This document shows, piece by piece, positions 8,360 to 16,106 of a stretch of 34,373 nt of DNA (position 1 is its first letter; each line of letters starts with the position of its first letter). Made by a program: the position numbers and the translations under genes. Origin of the DNA: Slackia sp. (GTDB lineage: Bacteria; Actinomycetota; Coriobacteriia; Coriobacteriales; Eggerthellaceae); the NCBI GenBank assembly GCA_029266945.1, contig JARIED010000006.1, forward strand, positions 1-34,373, written 5' to 3'. The notes below the pieces were generated by a model, which did not search any database, was not told where the DNA came from, and saw only the letters and a program-made list of their open reading frames with translations.

Positions 8360-8897
8360 ATAGATCCTTAAGCGCGGCGAACGGATTGTTCTTGCCTACG
8401 CAATCGTCCTCTTCGACGGAAGCGGCGCAATCGCACGCGCCCTCGTTGAGGTTCGCTCCGCACTGTGCGCAGATTCCCTTGCAGTCCTCGTCGCACAGAG
8501 GAACGAGCGGTAGATCGACCAGGATGGCCGCCATGAGCAGCGTTTCCAAATCGATTTCATGCGACTCGGGAAGGACGTCGAATTCGTCCTCGTCCATGTC
8601 TTCGGGGGCCTGCCCCTCCCCTTCGATGATGAAGTAGCCCTCGACCTCGCCCGAGATCGAGACCGTCATATCGTCGAGGCAGCGGGCGCACGAGGCGCTC
8701 GCCTCGCCCGTGACCGTTCCCGTCACCAGAATCGCACCGCCGACGTTGGACAGCACGACGCTGTAGGAAAACGGCGCGCATGCGACGAATTCGTCCGGAC
8801 CGCACGAAAACGGACCCGGGTCGAAAACGCCTTCGCGCACCGTGCTTTCCGCAGTCGAGAAAAGCTCTGCAGGAACTTCGATGATAAGACGTTCCAT
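8349..8897 (-). CDS. yceD: YceD/DUF177 family protein
   Basis: Member of the DUF177 family, commonly encoded beside rpmF and linked to 23S rRNA or large-subunit metabolism; its biochemistry is not settled. The 182 residues have an N-terminal beta-rich half, an acidic centre (about 95-117) and the C-terminal Cys cluster PLCDEDCKGICAQCG (133-147), the family hallmark, followed by CDC. A further CARC pair is at 70-73. The chosen ATG (8897) overlaps the TAA of the upstream gene as TAATG, so it is translationally coupled. A start at 8936 is possible but would intrude into the upstream gene and lacks a ribosome site. The gene ends inside its own terminator. Confidence 0.9.
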   Translation of the reverse strand: MERLIIEVPAELFSTAESTVREGVFDPGPFSCGPDEFVACAPFSYSVVLSNVGGAILVTGTVTGEASASCARCLDDMTVSISGEVEGYFIIEGEGQAPEDMDEDEFDVLPESHEIDLETLLMAAILVDLPLVPLCDEDCKGICAQCGANLNEGACDCAASVEEDDCVGKNNPFAALKDLSFD

Positions 8898-9364
8898 TAG
8901 CGTCCGATGCCCTGGTTGTTGAGGCGGTCGCGGCAACGGCGCACGCTCGTGATGAGCGTGTCGAGGCTCTGCTCGACGTGGCCGAAGACCTCGTCGGCGT
9001 AATCCTCGGCGCCTGCGCGCGTCTGGCGCTCAAGCTCGCGGGCATCGGCCATGATCGTGTCGGCCTGCTGCTGGGCGATGCGAACGATTTCCTGTTCGGA
9101 AGCGATGGTCATAGCCTGGCTGCGGGCGTCTTCGATCAGGCGGGCGCTTTCGGCCTCGGCGTCGTCGATGAGGCTCTGGCGCTCGCGGACGATCTGGCGG
9201 GCCTGGGCGAACTCGCCCGGGAACGTGTCGCGAATCTCGTCCATGATTTCAAAAGCCGCTGCGATATCGACCTGACGAAGATTTCCTTTGCCGAAAACCG
9301 GCTTGGAGTCCTCGAGGAGAATGGAAAGCTCCTCGATAAGTCCAAGAACTCCTGTTTCGTCCAT
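8897..9364 (-). CDS. Coiled-coil protein, DivIVA/F0-b-like, unknown function
   Basis: A 155-residue acidic protein that is almost wholly helical. After an N-terminal segment (MDETGVLGLIEELSILLED) there is a long charged heptad-rich region, approximately residues 45-125, resembling DivIVA-type and ATP-synthase b-type coiled coils. No signal peptide, membrane segment or enzyme motif is visible. The true start is the ATG at 9364, with AAAGGGA upstream; the longer frame up to 9466 lacks a ribosome site and family-like sequence. It overlaps yceD by one nucleotide and sits between coaD and yceD-rpmF, a place where Coriobacteriia and some clostridia carry similar ORFs often labelled ATPase or cell-division initiation protein. 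I do not assign a function. Confidence 0.8.
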   Translation of the reverse strand: MDETGVLGLIEELSILLEDSKPVFGKGNLRQVDIAAAFEIMDEIRDTFPGEFAQARQIVRERQSLIDDAEAESARLIEDARSQAMTIASEQEIVRIAQQQADTIMADARELERQTRAGAEDYADEVFGHVEQSLDTLITSVRRCRDRLNNQGIGR

Positions 9365-9407
9365 GAGTAGTCCCTTTCGTGCGTGCTGCGTTGAAGCTGC
9401 GTTGTTA

Positions 9408-9429
9408 CAGGGCGAGGCCCTGGTTTTTT
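9408..9429 (+). terminator. Terminator-like hairpin on the plus strand, no plus-strand gene upstream
   Basis: CAGGGC (9408-9413) and GCCCTG (9417-9422) form a 6-bp stem with a 3-nt loop, followed on the plus strand by G and six T residues. It has the form of an intrinsic terminator but faces no plus-strand gene; it lies in the leader of the minus-strand coiled-coil gene. It may stop antisense transcription, or the resemblance may be chance. Confidence 0.45.
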
Positions 9430-9594
9430 GCCAAGATGACGGGACGAAGAGACGACCCGTGTGCAATATCGGATTATTTTAGCACGAAAAAGCGGCATCG
9501 ATGCTATCTCCACACCGCATGCCCCTTCGCACGTGCCGTTTCGCTCGGTCGCGCGCATGCGGCCGAGCGGACCCGGAATACCTTCGAACGCCCC

Positions 9595-10074
9595 TTAGTG
9601 GGCGAAACGGGCACGCAGCGCCGCTTCGACACACGGCGGCACGAGCTCGCCGACCTCGCCGTTGAACGAGGCGACCTCGCGCACGATCGAGCTGGAAAGA
9701 TACATGTACTGCGGAGGAGACATGATGAACATGGTCTCGATATCGCTGTTGAGGCGATAGTTCGCGGCCGTCATCTGGAACTCATATTCGAAGTCGGTGA
9801 TGGCGCGCAAGCCCTTCACCACCACGTTGGCGTTGATTTCGGCGGCGAAATGCACGAGCAGGTCGTCGAACGGCTCGACCGTGACGTTGCCGAGCGCAGC
9901 CGTGGCCTCGCGGGCGAACGCGACGCGCTCGTCGAGCGAGAACAGCGGGCCCTTCTTCGCGGAAGCGGCGACGCCCACGACGATTTCGTCGAACATCTGG
10001 GACGCGCGGCCGATGACGTCGAGGTGCCCGTTGGTAATCGGGTCGAACGTGCCGGGCACGAGAGCTTTCTTCAT
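9595..10074 (-). CDS. coaD: Phosphopantetheine adenylyltransferase
   Basis: Catalyses 4'-phosphopantetheine plus ATP to dephospho-CoA, the penultimate step of CoA synthesis. The 159 residues match the family length. The nucleotidyltransferase motif GTFDPITNGH (8-17) contains the TxGH element with H17. The YLSSSIVRE segment near residue 126 is the second conserved nucleotide-binding motif (ISSxxR). The ATG at 10074 follows an AAGGAGG site. It lies 30 nt after rsmD, the usual rsmD-coaD pairing, and is the last gene of the asp23-fakA-recG-rsmD-coaD run. The 230-nt gap downstream (9365-9594) holds an imperfect GC hairpin (9544-9569) with no T-tract. Confidence 0.97.
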   Translation of the reverse strand: MKKALVPGTFDPITNGHLDVIGRASQMFDEIVVGVAASAKKGPLFSLDERVAFAREATAALGNVTVEPFDDLLVHFAAEINANVVVKGLRAITDFEYEFQMTAANYRLNSDIETMFIMSPPQYMYLSSSIVREVASFNGEVGELVPPCVEAALRARFAH

Positions 10075-10104
10075 AAGATGGTCCTCCTTGCGAACCGTGG
10101 GAAT

Positions 10105-10680
10105 TTACGAGAGGCGGAAAAGGTCGATGACCGTTTTCGAGAATCGTTTGCTGGCAAGTATATCCGCTCGCACGCCCTTGTCGGCGAAAAACGCGCCCAG
10201 GTCGCACGACGCGTCGTGCTCGTAGCTGATGACGACGTCGTCGGACAAGCGCCCGCCGTCGCGCAGGGCGGCCACCAGACCATACACCTCGTCGGCCGAA
10301 AACGCGTACGGAGGATCGAGAAACACGATGTCATAGGCGGATCCGCCGGCAAGAGGCGGATTCTTCATCACGTCGGCGCGAAAAATCCGCGCGCGATCGA
10401 CGGGAAGCCCCAGCATGTCGACATTAGAGCGCAGCGCCGCCAAGGCGGCCTTGTCGCGCTCGAAGAAATGGGCCGACGCCGCGCCGCGCGACAGGCACTC
10501 GATGCCCAAGGCGCCGCTTCCCGCAAACGCGTCGAGGACGCGGGCGCCCTCGAGCGGCCCGTAAGCCGAAACGATCGTGCTTATCAGGGATTCCTTAACG
10601 CGGTCGGTCGTCGGGCGCGTGGACGAGCCCTTCGGGGCCGCAAGCGGCCTTCCTTTGTACAAACCAGCGATAACGCGCAT
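10105..10680 (-). CDS. rsmD: 16S rRNA (guanine966-N2)-methyltransferase RsmD
   Basis: SAM-dependent methyltransferase that methylates N2 of G966 in 16S rRNA (E. coli numbering). The 191 residues show the N-terminal RPTTDRVKE motif (22-30), the SAM-binding loop DAFAGSGALGIE (50-61) and the catalytic DPPY (122-125), characteristic of N-directed methyltransferases. The RPT motif separates RsmD from other DPPY enzymes. It follows recG by 11 nt and precedes coaD, so it is in one transcript with them. Confidence 0.95.
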   Translation of the reverse strand: MRVIAGLYKGRPLAAPKGSSTRPTTDRVKESLISTIVSAYGPLEGARVLDAFAGSGALGIECLSRGAASAHFFERDKAALAALRSNVDMLGLPVDRARIFRADVMKNPPLAGGSAYDIVFLDPPYAFSADEVYGLVAALRDGGRLSDDVVISYEHDASCDLGAFFADKGVRADILASKRFSKTVIDLFRLS

Positions 10681-10691
10681 CGTGCATCCTC

Positions 10692-12908
10692 CTATCGGCG
10701 CGAACGCACCTGGGTTTTCCCCGAGGGACGCCCCCGCCCCTCGTCTTGCCGCATGAAGGCCGCTTCGGCCTCGCGGTACAGCAGTTTCAATTCGTCGCTC
10801 GCTCCATCGCGTGCCTCGGATTCGACCAGACGGCGCGCATCGGCATGGGCCGCCTCAATAAGCGCGGCGTCACGCGCCATATCGACCAGCTTGAGCATGC
10901 CGGCGCCGTGCTGCCTGTTGCCGAGGATGTCGCCCTCGCGGCGCAGCGACAGATCGTATTCTGCCAGCTCGAAGCCGTCATCGGTGCGCTCCATCGCCGT
11001 CAGGCGCTCGGTCGCGACGGCATCCGACGTTGCTGCCACCAAATACACCTCGCCCGGTAGGCTCGCGCGTCCCACGCGCCCGCGCAGCTGATGCAGCTGC
11101 GCGAGGCCGAAGCGCTCGGCATCTTCGACGATCATCACCGTGGCGTTGGCCACGTCGATGCCCACCTCGATCACCGTGGTGCTCACCAGCACGTCGATCT
11201 CGCCCGCGGCGAAGCTGTCCATGACGGCGCGCTTCTCGGCGGGTTTCATGCGGCCGTGCAGCAAACCTACTTTATAGGCCGCAAAGGTCTTGGCTTGCAA
11301 GAACGCCGCTTCGGCCTCGGCGGCCTTCGGATCGTCGCCGCGCATGTCGTCGTCGGATTCGATATACGACGGACCGTCTTCGGCCGCATCGACGCGATCT
11401 TTCCCGCGACCCTGCCGCGGCTCTTCGGCATCGGAAGGCTTCTTCCTACCCACCAGCGGACACACCACATAGACCTGCTCGCCGCGCGCGCAGGCGGCAA
11501 GCGCCGCGTCGTAGGCCCGGCCGCGCTCCCTGAAACCGACCACCTCGGTCCTGCGGCCCGCAGCGTTCGCGGGCGCTTCGCGCAGATAGCTCAACGACAT
11601 CGTGCCGTGCAGAGCAAGCGCGAGCGTACGCGGAATGGGCGTGGCGGTCATGGAAAGGAAATCGGGCGCCTCGCCTTTGGAGACGAGCTTGTCGCGCTGG
11701 CCGACGCCGAAGCGCTGCTCCTCGTCGACGATGACGAGCGTGCATCGCTTGCACACGACGTCGTCTTCGAGCAGGGCATGCGTGCCGAACGCCGCCGACA
11801 CCTCGCCCGAAGCGAGACCCTCCAGAACGCGGGAACGCTCGCCCGCCGAGCTCGAACCGGTCAGAAGTTCCCAGCGTATGCCCGCCGCGTCGAGCAAGGG
11901 CCCAAGCTTTGCGGCGTGCTGGCGGGCCAAGACGTCGGTCGGCGCCATCATGAGCGCCTGCGTGCCGCTGTCGGCGGCCACCGCCAAGGCGAACGCGGCG
12001 ACCATGGTCTTGCCCGTGCCGACGTCGCCGAGCAGCATCCTATTCATGCGCTCGGGCGAGGCCATGTCGCATCTGACCTCTTCGACGGCAAGCATCTGAT
12101 CGCTCGTGAGCTCGAAGGGCAGCACGCCGAACAGGCGATCGAAGCACGACCCGTCGACGCGGTGCGCGAACGGCGTACGCCCCTCGAACGCCTGCTTCTG
12201 ACGGCGCATCAGCTGCACCTCGAGCAGCAGCACCTCTTCGTAGGCAAGACGGCGCCGCGCCTGGGCGCGCTCGGCCATCGACGAGGGGAAATGCACGGCG
12301 CGCAGGGCGCAATGACGCGACATGAGCCGGTATCGCACGCGCAGCTCGTGCGGCAGAGGGTCGTGCATACAGGCGCACGAGTCCAAAGCGGCCGCGGCCA
12401 GGCGACGTATCGTTGCGCCCGGCAACCCCTCCGTCGCCCCATAGACGGGCACGATCCTGCCCGCGGACGGATCGTCGTCGGCGTCGAGCTTGTCGAGAAA
12501 CGGCGAGGTCATACGCTTGAAGCCATAGTTGAACTCCATCGTGCCCGCGACGCTCACCCGCGTGCCCGCAGGAAGCGACTTCGCAAGCCACGGCTGTCTG
12601 AAGAACGTGACGATCATGGCGCCCGTGCCGTCGACGAGCGTCACCTCAGCCAATTCGAAGCGGGGCTTGGGACGCTTGATCTTCACTTCGTGCACGCGCG
12701 CCACCACCGTCGCAGGCTGCCCGATGGGCGCCGAAGCGATGGTCTGCAGCCGCGACATGTCTATATAGCGACGAGGGAAATACGTCAGCAGGTCGCGCAC
12801 GGTTTGCACGCCCAAACGCGAAAGCGCCGCCGCCCTGGCGGCGCTGATGCCCGCGAGCTGCGTCACGGGAGAATCAGGCCGCAGAGCGGCGGCGAGTCGA
12901 TCGATCAT
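10692..12908 (-). CDS. recG: ATP-dependent DNA helicase RecG
   Basis: Helicase that reverses stalled forks and remodels branched DNA. The 738 residues have the N-terminal wedge/OB domain (about 55-145), helicase domain 1 with Walker A GDVGTGKT (294-301) and motif II DEEQRFG (395-401), the TATPIPRT motif (421-428), and helicase domain 2 with TTVIEVGIDV and QLRGRVGR. Motif II reads DEEQ where most RecG proteins have DEQH. A hydrophilic, acidic insertion (about 488-535, rich in Asp, Glu, Lys, Gly) separates the VCPL strand from the LLHGRM motif and looks disordered. The ATG at 12908 is 17 nt after the fakA-like stop. Confidence 0.97.
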   Translation of the reverse strand: MIDRLAAALRPDSPVTQLAGISAARAAALSRLGVQTVRDLLTYFPRRYIDMSRLQTIASAPIGQPATVVARVHEVKIKRPKPRFELAEVTLVDGTGAMIVTFFRQPWLAKSLPAGTRVSVAGTMEFNYGFKRMTSPFLDKLDADDDPSAGRIVPVYGATEGLPGATIRRLAAAALDSCACMHDPLPHELRVRYRLMSRHCALRAVHFPSSMAERAQARRRLAYEEVLLLEVQLMRRQKQAFEGRTPFAHRVDGSCFDRLFGVLPFELTSDQMLAVEEVRCDMASPERMNRMLLGDVGTGKTMVAAFALAVAADSGTQALMMAPTDVLARQHAAKLGPLLDAAGIRWELLTGSSSAGERSRVLEGLASGEVSAAFGTHALLEDDVVCKRCTLVIVDEEQRFGVGQRDKLVSKGEAPDFLSMTATPIPRTLALALHGTMSLSYLREAPANAAGRRTEVVGFRERGRAYDAALAACARGEQVYVVCPLVGRKKPSDAEEPRQGRGKDRVDAAEDGPSYIESDDDMRGDDPKAAEAEAAFLQAKTFAAYKVGLLHGRMKPAEKRAVMDSFAAGEIDVLVSTTVIEVGIDVANATVMIVEDAERFGLAQLHQLRGRVGRASLPGEVYLVAATSDAVATERLTAMERTDDGFELAEYDLSLRREGDILGNRQHGAGMLKLVDMARDAALIEAAHADARRLVESEARDGASDELKLLYREAEAAFMRQDEGRGRPSGKTQVRSRR

Positions 12909-12925
12909 ATCGATGCGGCCTGTCG

Positions 12926-14554
12926 TTATTCGAGGGAGAACACCACGGGATAGAGCGCCTGATCGCCGCGATGCGGGTCGACCTCGATATCCTCGTAGGC
13001 TTCTTCGATGCGCGCAACCAGGGCGTCGAGCTCTTCGTCGCTCATCTGCTCGCCTGCGAGAACGGTCATGGTGTCGGCCTCGTCGGCGCCCATGACCTCG
13101 AGCAGCGCCATGACCACGTCGGCGACATCGCTGCCGACGCTTTCGATGGAGCCGTCGGCGATGCCGATGACGTCACCGTCCTTGATCGGGTTGCCGTGGG
13201 CGTCTTTTGCATCCTTGATGGCGCGCGTGACCTCGCCGGTCTTCACCTCGGAGAATGAGTCGGTCATGGACTCGACGTTGTCTTCGAGGGAAGCCTCGGG
13301 ATCGAAGCCGAACAGCGCGGAGAACGCCTGCGGAACGCTCTTAGTGGGAACCACGGCGCAGGGCTTCTCGGACACGTCGACGCAAGCCTGGGATGCCATG
13401 ATGATGTTCTTGTTGTTAGGCAGGATCAGCACCGCGTCGGCGTTGACCTTGTTGACCGCCTCCAGGATGTCTGCCGTAGAGGGGTTCATGGTCTGGCCGC
13501 CGGAGACGACCACGTCGACGCCGAGCGACTCGAGAATCTTGGCATTGCCGGCGCCGGGAGCCACCGCGACCACGCCCAGAGGCTTGCGGGCCTCGGCCTT
13601 CTCGCTTTCAAGCTTCTCGGTGCGCTCCTCGCTCTGAAGCTGCATGTTGTGGATATGCACCTCGGAAATCTGCGCGTCATGCGTCAGGAACCATCCCAGA
13701 ACCTGGTCAGGACGGTTGGAGTGCACATGTACCTTGAAGTTGGGGTGCATGCCCACCATGAGGTCGCAATCGCCCATCGTGGGCAGGAAGTCCTTCGCCT
13801 CGTCGACGTCGATCGAGTCGGAATGGACGAGGAACTCAGTGCAGTAACGATACGCGGAGCCCTCCCAGTCGTTGATCTGCTCGATTTCGACCTTGGGAGC
13901 CGGGCGCGCGAACGCCATGGCGTCGCCCACGAAGCCGTCCTTGCCGGTCAAAGACGCGGCGAAGGAGTCGATCAGGATGGCCAGGCCGAAGCCGCCGGCG
14001 TCGACGACGTTGTTCTCCTTGAGAACGGGAAGGTAATCGGGGGTGCGCTGCACGGAAGCGTAGGCCTCGGCCACCACGGCGTCGAGGGCCTCCTCGAGGG
14101 AGAGCTTCTTCTTGCGAGCCTTCTTCGCCGCGACGGCGGCGTCTTCGACGACCGTGAGAATCGTGCCCTTGACCGGCTTGCGCACGGCCTGGAATGCGAC
14201 CTCGACCGCGCGAGCGAAGCAGGAATCGAGCGCAGCGGTGTCGAACTCCTCGTGGCCCTCATAGCCCTCGCACAGGCCGCGCAAGATCTGGGAGGTGATG
14301 ACGCCCGAATTGCCGCGGGCGCCCATGAGCGCGCCAGTGGTGATGGCCTTGCGGATCTCGACGTTAGTGGCGCCGATTTCGAGCTTGGCGAGGTTGTCGA
14401 CCACCATCTGCATGGTCAAAGACATGTTGGTGCCCGTGTCTCCGTCGGGAACGGGGAACACGTTGAGGCGATTCACTTCCTCTTTGCGTTCGGACAACGC
14501 CTTAGTGGCGGCCGCAACGGCATTGAGGACGTCGTTGGTCGTATGCTTGCTCAT
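12926..14554 (-). CDS. DAK2-domain protein, fatty acid kinase FakA/YloV family
   Basis: Relative of FakA, which with a FakB (DegV) lipid-binding partner phosphorylates fatty acids for incorporation into phospholipid. The 542 residues comprise an N-terminal DhaL-type kinase domain (about 1-200) with the metal/ATP motif VPDGDTGTNM (35-44), a middle domain, and a C-terminal DegV-like/EDD domain ending GDQALYPVVFSLE, as in YloV. A ribosome site AAGGAGAT precedes the ATG at 14554. It follows asp23 by 28 nt, the near-universal asp23-yloV pairing, and precedes recG. Family membership is firm; the substrate is inferred from homologues, so I leave the symbol blank. Confidence 0.92.
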   Translation of the reverse strand: MSKHTTNDVLNAVAAATKALSERKEEVNRLNVFPVPDGDTGTNMSLTMQMVVDNLAKLEIGATNVEIRKAITTGALMGARGNSGVITSQILRGLCEGYEGHEEFDTAALDSCFARAVEVAFQAVRKPVKGTILTVVEDAAVAAKKARKKKLSLEEALDAVVAEAYASVQRTPDYLPVLKENNVVDAGGFGLAILIDSFAASLTGKDGFVGDAMAFARPAPKVEIEQINDWEGSAYRYCTEFLVHSDSIDVDEAKDFLPTMGDCDLMVGMHPNFKVHVHSNRPDQVLGWFLTHDAQISEVHIHNMQLQSEERTEKLESEKAEARKPLGVVAVAPGAGNAKILESLGVDVVVSGGQTMNPSTADILEAVNKVNADAVLILPNNKNIIMASQACVDVSEKPCAVVPTKSVPQAFSALFGFDPEASLEDNVESMTDSFSEVKTGEVTRAIKDAKDAHGNPIKDGDVIGIADGSIESVGSDVADVVMALLEVMGADEADTMTVLAGEQMSDEELDALVARIEEAYEDIEVDPHRGDQALYPVVFSLE

Positions 14555-14582
14555 AGATGTCTATATCTCCTTGGAACCTGCG

Positions 14583-14930
14583 CTACTTGCGCACCTTGAT
14601 GCCCTGAACGTGCACTTCGACGCGTGCGACGGGCACCTGGGCATGCTCGGTCAGCATATAGGTGACGTTGTCGATGAGATTCTGGGACACGGCGTTGATA
14701 TTGGTGCCGTACTCCACCACCACGTACAGATCGACATGCACGCCATCCTCTTTGGCCGCGACGACGACGCCGCGACGAAGACGATTGACGGGCAGGATGT
14801 TCGCGATGCCGTCGGAAACGGTAGGAGCCGCCATGCCCACGATGCCGTAGCAGCCGAGGGCGGCGTTGCCGGCCAGATCGGCGAGAACGTCGTTGGAAAC
14901 GTGAAGATTGCCGGAAACCTGCTGCGTCAT
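14583..14930 (-). CDS. Asp23/Gls24 family envelope stress protein
   Basis: Small cytoplasmic or membrane-peripheral protein of the Asp23 family. The 115 residues show the family's pattern: GNLHVSNDVLADLAGNAAL at the start, the GIVGM turn, VDLYVVVEYGTNI in the centre and a C-terminal VARVEVHVQGIKV strand. No catalytic residues are expected. The role of this single-domain form beside yloV/fakA is not established. The ATG at 14930 has GAAAGGAATG upstream. It is first in the run that continues through fakA-like, recG, rsmD and coaD. Confidence 0.92.
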   Translation of the reverse strand: MTQQVSGNLHVSNDVLADLAGNAALGCYGIVGMAAPTVSDGIANILPVNRLRRGVVVAAKEDGVHVDLYVVVEYGTNINAVSQNLIDNVTYMLTEHAQVPVARVEVHVQGIKVRK

Positions 14931-14969
14931 GAACTCATTCCTTTCTCACGACTGCTAATGCAACCGTAA

Positions 14970-14975
14970 AGTATA
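14970..14975 (-). promoter_or_regulatory. Possible -10 element for the asp23 operon
   Basis: On the minus strand TATACT lies about 40 nt upstream of the asp23 ATG. No good -35 is visible at 16-18 nt. The position, between the rpmB terminator and asp23, makes it a reasonable candidate. Confidence 0.4.
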
Positions 14976-15043
14976 GCCCTTGCGAGGGACATCCGACCGC
15001 GATACCGCCCTTTTCCAGCGGTTCTATGCGAAAACGAACACAA

Positions 15044-15067
15044 AAAAGCCCGCATAAGCGGGCTTTT
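15044..15067. terminator. Strong terminator after rpmB, possibly bidirectional
   Basis: A perfect 10-bp stem, AAAAGCCCGC (15044-15053) with GCGGGCTTTT (15058-15067), has a 4-nt loop. On the minus strand the T-tract runs six residues (15047-15042). It sits 18 nt past the rpmB stop. The plus strand also has TTTT, but no plus-strand gene is upstream. Confidence 0.9.
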
Positions 15068-15085
15068 GCACATAGCGTGGCTTAT

Positions 15086-15277
15086 TTACGCGCGGGTAAC
15101 CTTGCCGGCCTTCATGCATTTGGTGCAGACGTTCTTCTTGTGCACCGTGCCGTTCTTCTCGACGACGGTCACCTTCTGGATGTTCGGACGGAACATACGG
15201 TTAGTGACGCGGTGAGAGTGGCTGATGGAACGACCCGCCTGAGGGGCCTTACCGCAAATTTCGCAAACCTTAGACAT
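15086..15277 (-). CDS. rpmB: 50S ribosomal protein L28 (zinc-binding form)
   Basis: Basic large-subunit ribosomal protein. The 63-residue product begins MSKVCEICGK and has CEIC (5-8) and CTKC pairs, the zinc-binding C+ form; the segment HSHRVTNRMFRPNIQ is the L28 signature. The ATG at 15277 is preferred over the one at 15283 because GGAG lies 9 nt upstream of it but only 3 nt from the other. It has its own near-consensus promoter and a strong terminator, so it is probably mostly a single-gene transcript. Confidence 0.96.
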   Translation of the reverse strand: MSKVCEICGKAPQAGRSISHSHRVTNRMFRPNIQKVTVVEKNGTVHKKNVCTKCMKAGKVTRA

Positions 15278-15333
15278 AATCATTCACTCCATTACTATCA
15301 GATTTCATCTGGATGCAAGCGTAAAGCTTGACT

Positions 15334-15362
15334 ACTATAGCATGCAGAAATACCTGTGACAA
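15334..15362 (-). promoter_or_regulatory. Near-consensus promoter for rpmB
   Basis: On the minus strand TTGTCA (15362-15357) and TATAGT (15339-15334) are spaced by 17 nt, with TGC directly before the -10 (extended -10). It lies 57 nt upstream of the rpmB ATG. A small hairpin, CAAGC with GCTTG (15316-15330), would lie at the start of the leader. Confidence 0.82.
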
Positions 15363-15370
15363 TACTCTTT

Positions 15371-16105
15371 TTACCCCGCATAGCGCTTGTCGACCACCAT
15401 GAGGCGGCCGCAGTGCGGGCACTGGGACAGCGGATATTCGCTGCGCAACGCCAGAACCTTGCTCGGATCGAGCTTCGCCCTGCACGTGTTGCACGCGCCG
15501 TCGACCAGATGCGCCAGGGCCACGCCCTGCTTGGCGCGAGCAATGCGGTCGTAGACGGCCATGATATCGGTTCCCACCGCGGCGGCCAGCTGCGCGCGCT
15601 CGCCTTTGAACTCGCCGATCTTGGCCAGAAGCGCTCCCCCTTCGCGGCGGTACTCCTCGACCAACGCGGCCTCACGCTCGTCCAAGCGGGAGAGCATGGT
15701 GTCGACCTGCGGCTCCATGCCTTCGATGTCGGCCAGACGCGCCGCAATCGACGCGATCTGCTCCGCGATTTCGGCCTGGGCCTGCGAAAGCTCTTCGAGC
15801 TCGGCGCTGCAGGCCGTCGCGACGCGGTAGTCGCCCGCCGCCTCCTCGATGGCGCGCTGGGCGGCCTCGAGTTTTTCGACCTGGACCTGTTCCTGCTCGC
15901 GCAGCGACGCGATCTGGGTTTCGGCGTCTTTGCGCGCGCCCAGCAGAGCGCGGCGCTTCTGCTGGATGGCGGAACGCTTCTCGCGCGCCTCGGCGATGCT
16001 CTTCTTCTGCGGCAGCGCGTCGATGCGGCGCTCGAGCTGCGCGATCGACAGGTCGACGTGCTGCAGCTTCGTAAGGCCGATGATCTGGTCCGATGTGGCC
16101 TGCAT
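15371..16105 (-). CDS. Coiled-coil protein with C-terminal C4 zinc ribbon (CT398/DUF164-like)
   Basis: A 244-residue protein of the family that includes Chlamydia CT398 and Helicobacter HP0958. Residues about 10-175 form a long antiparallel coiled coil rich in Ala, Glu, Arg and Gln. The C-terminus carries a C4 zinc ribbon, CNTC and CPHC separated by about 22 residues. Homologues are thought to act as nucleic-acid-binding or chaperone-like adaptors; the role here is unknown. The ATG at 16105 is 1 nt after the NIF3 gene stop, the frequent NIF3-zinc-ribbon pairing. No terminator separates it from the rpmB promoter, so some read-through into rpmB is likely. Confidence 0.9.
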   Translation of the reverse strand: MQATSDQIIGLTKLQHVDLSIAQLERRIDALPQKKSIAEAREKRSAIQQKRRALLGARKDAETQIASLREQEQVQVEKLEAAQRAIEEAAGDYRVATACSAELEELSQAQAEIAEQIASIAARLADIEGMEPQVDTMLSRLDEREAALVEEYRREGGALLAKIGEFKGERAQLAAAVGTDIMAVYDRIARAKQGVALAHLVDGACNTCRAKLDPSKVLALRSEYPLSQCPHCGRLMVVDKRYAG

Positions 16106-16106
16106 G

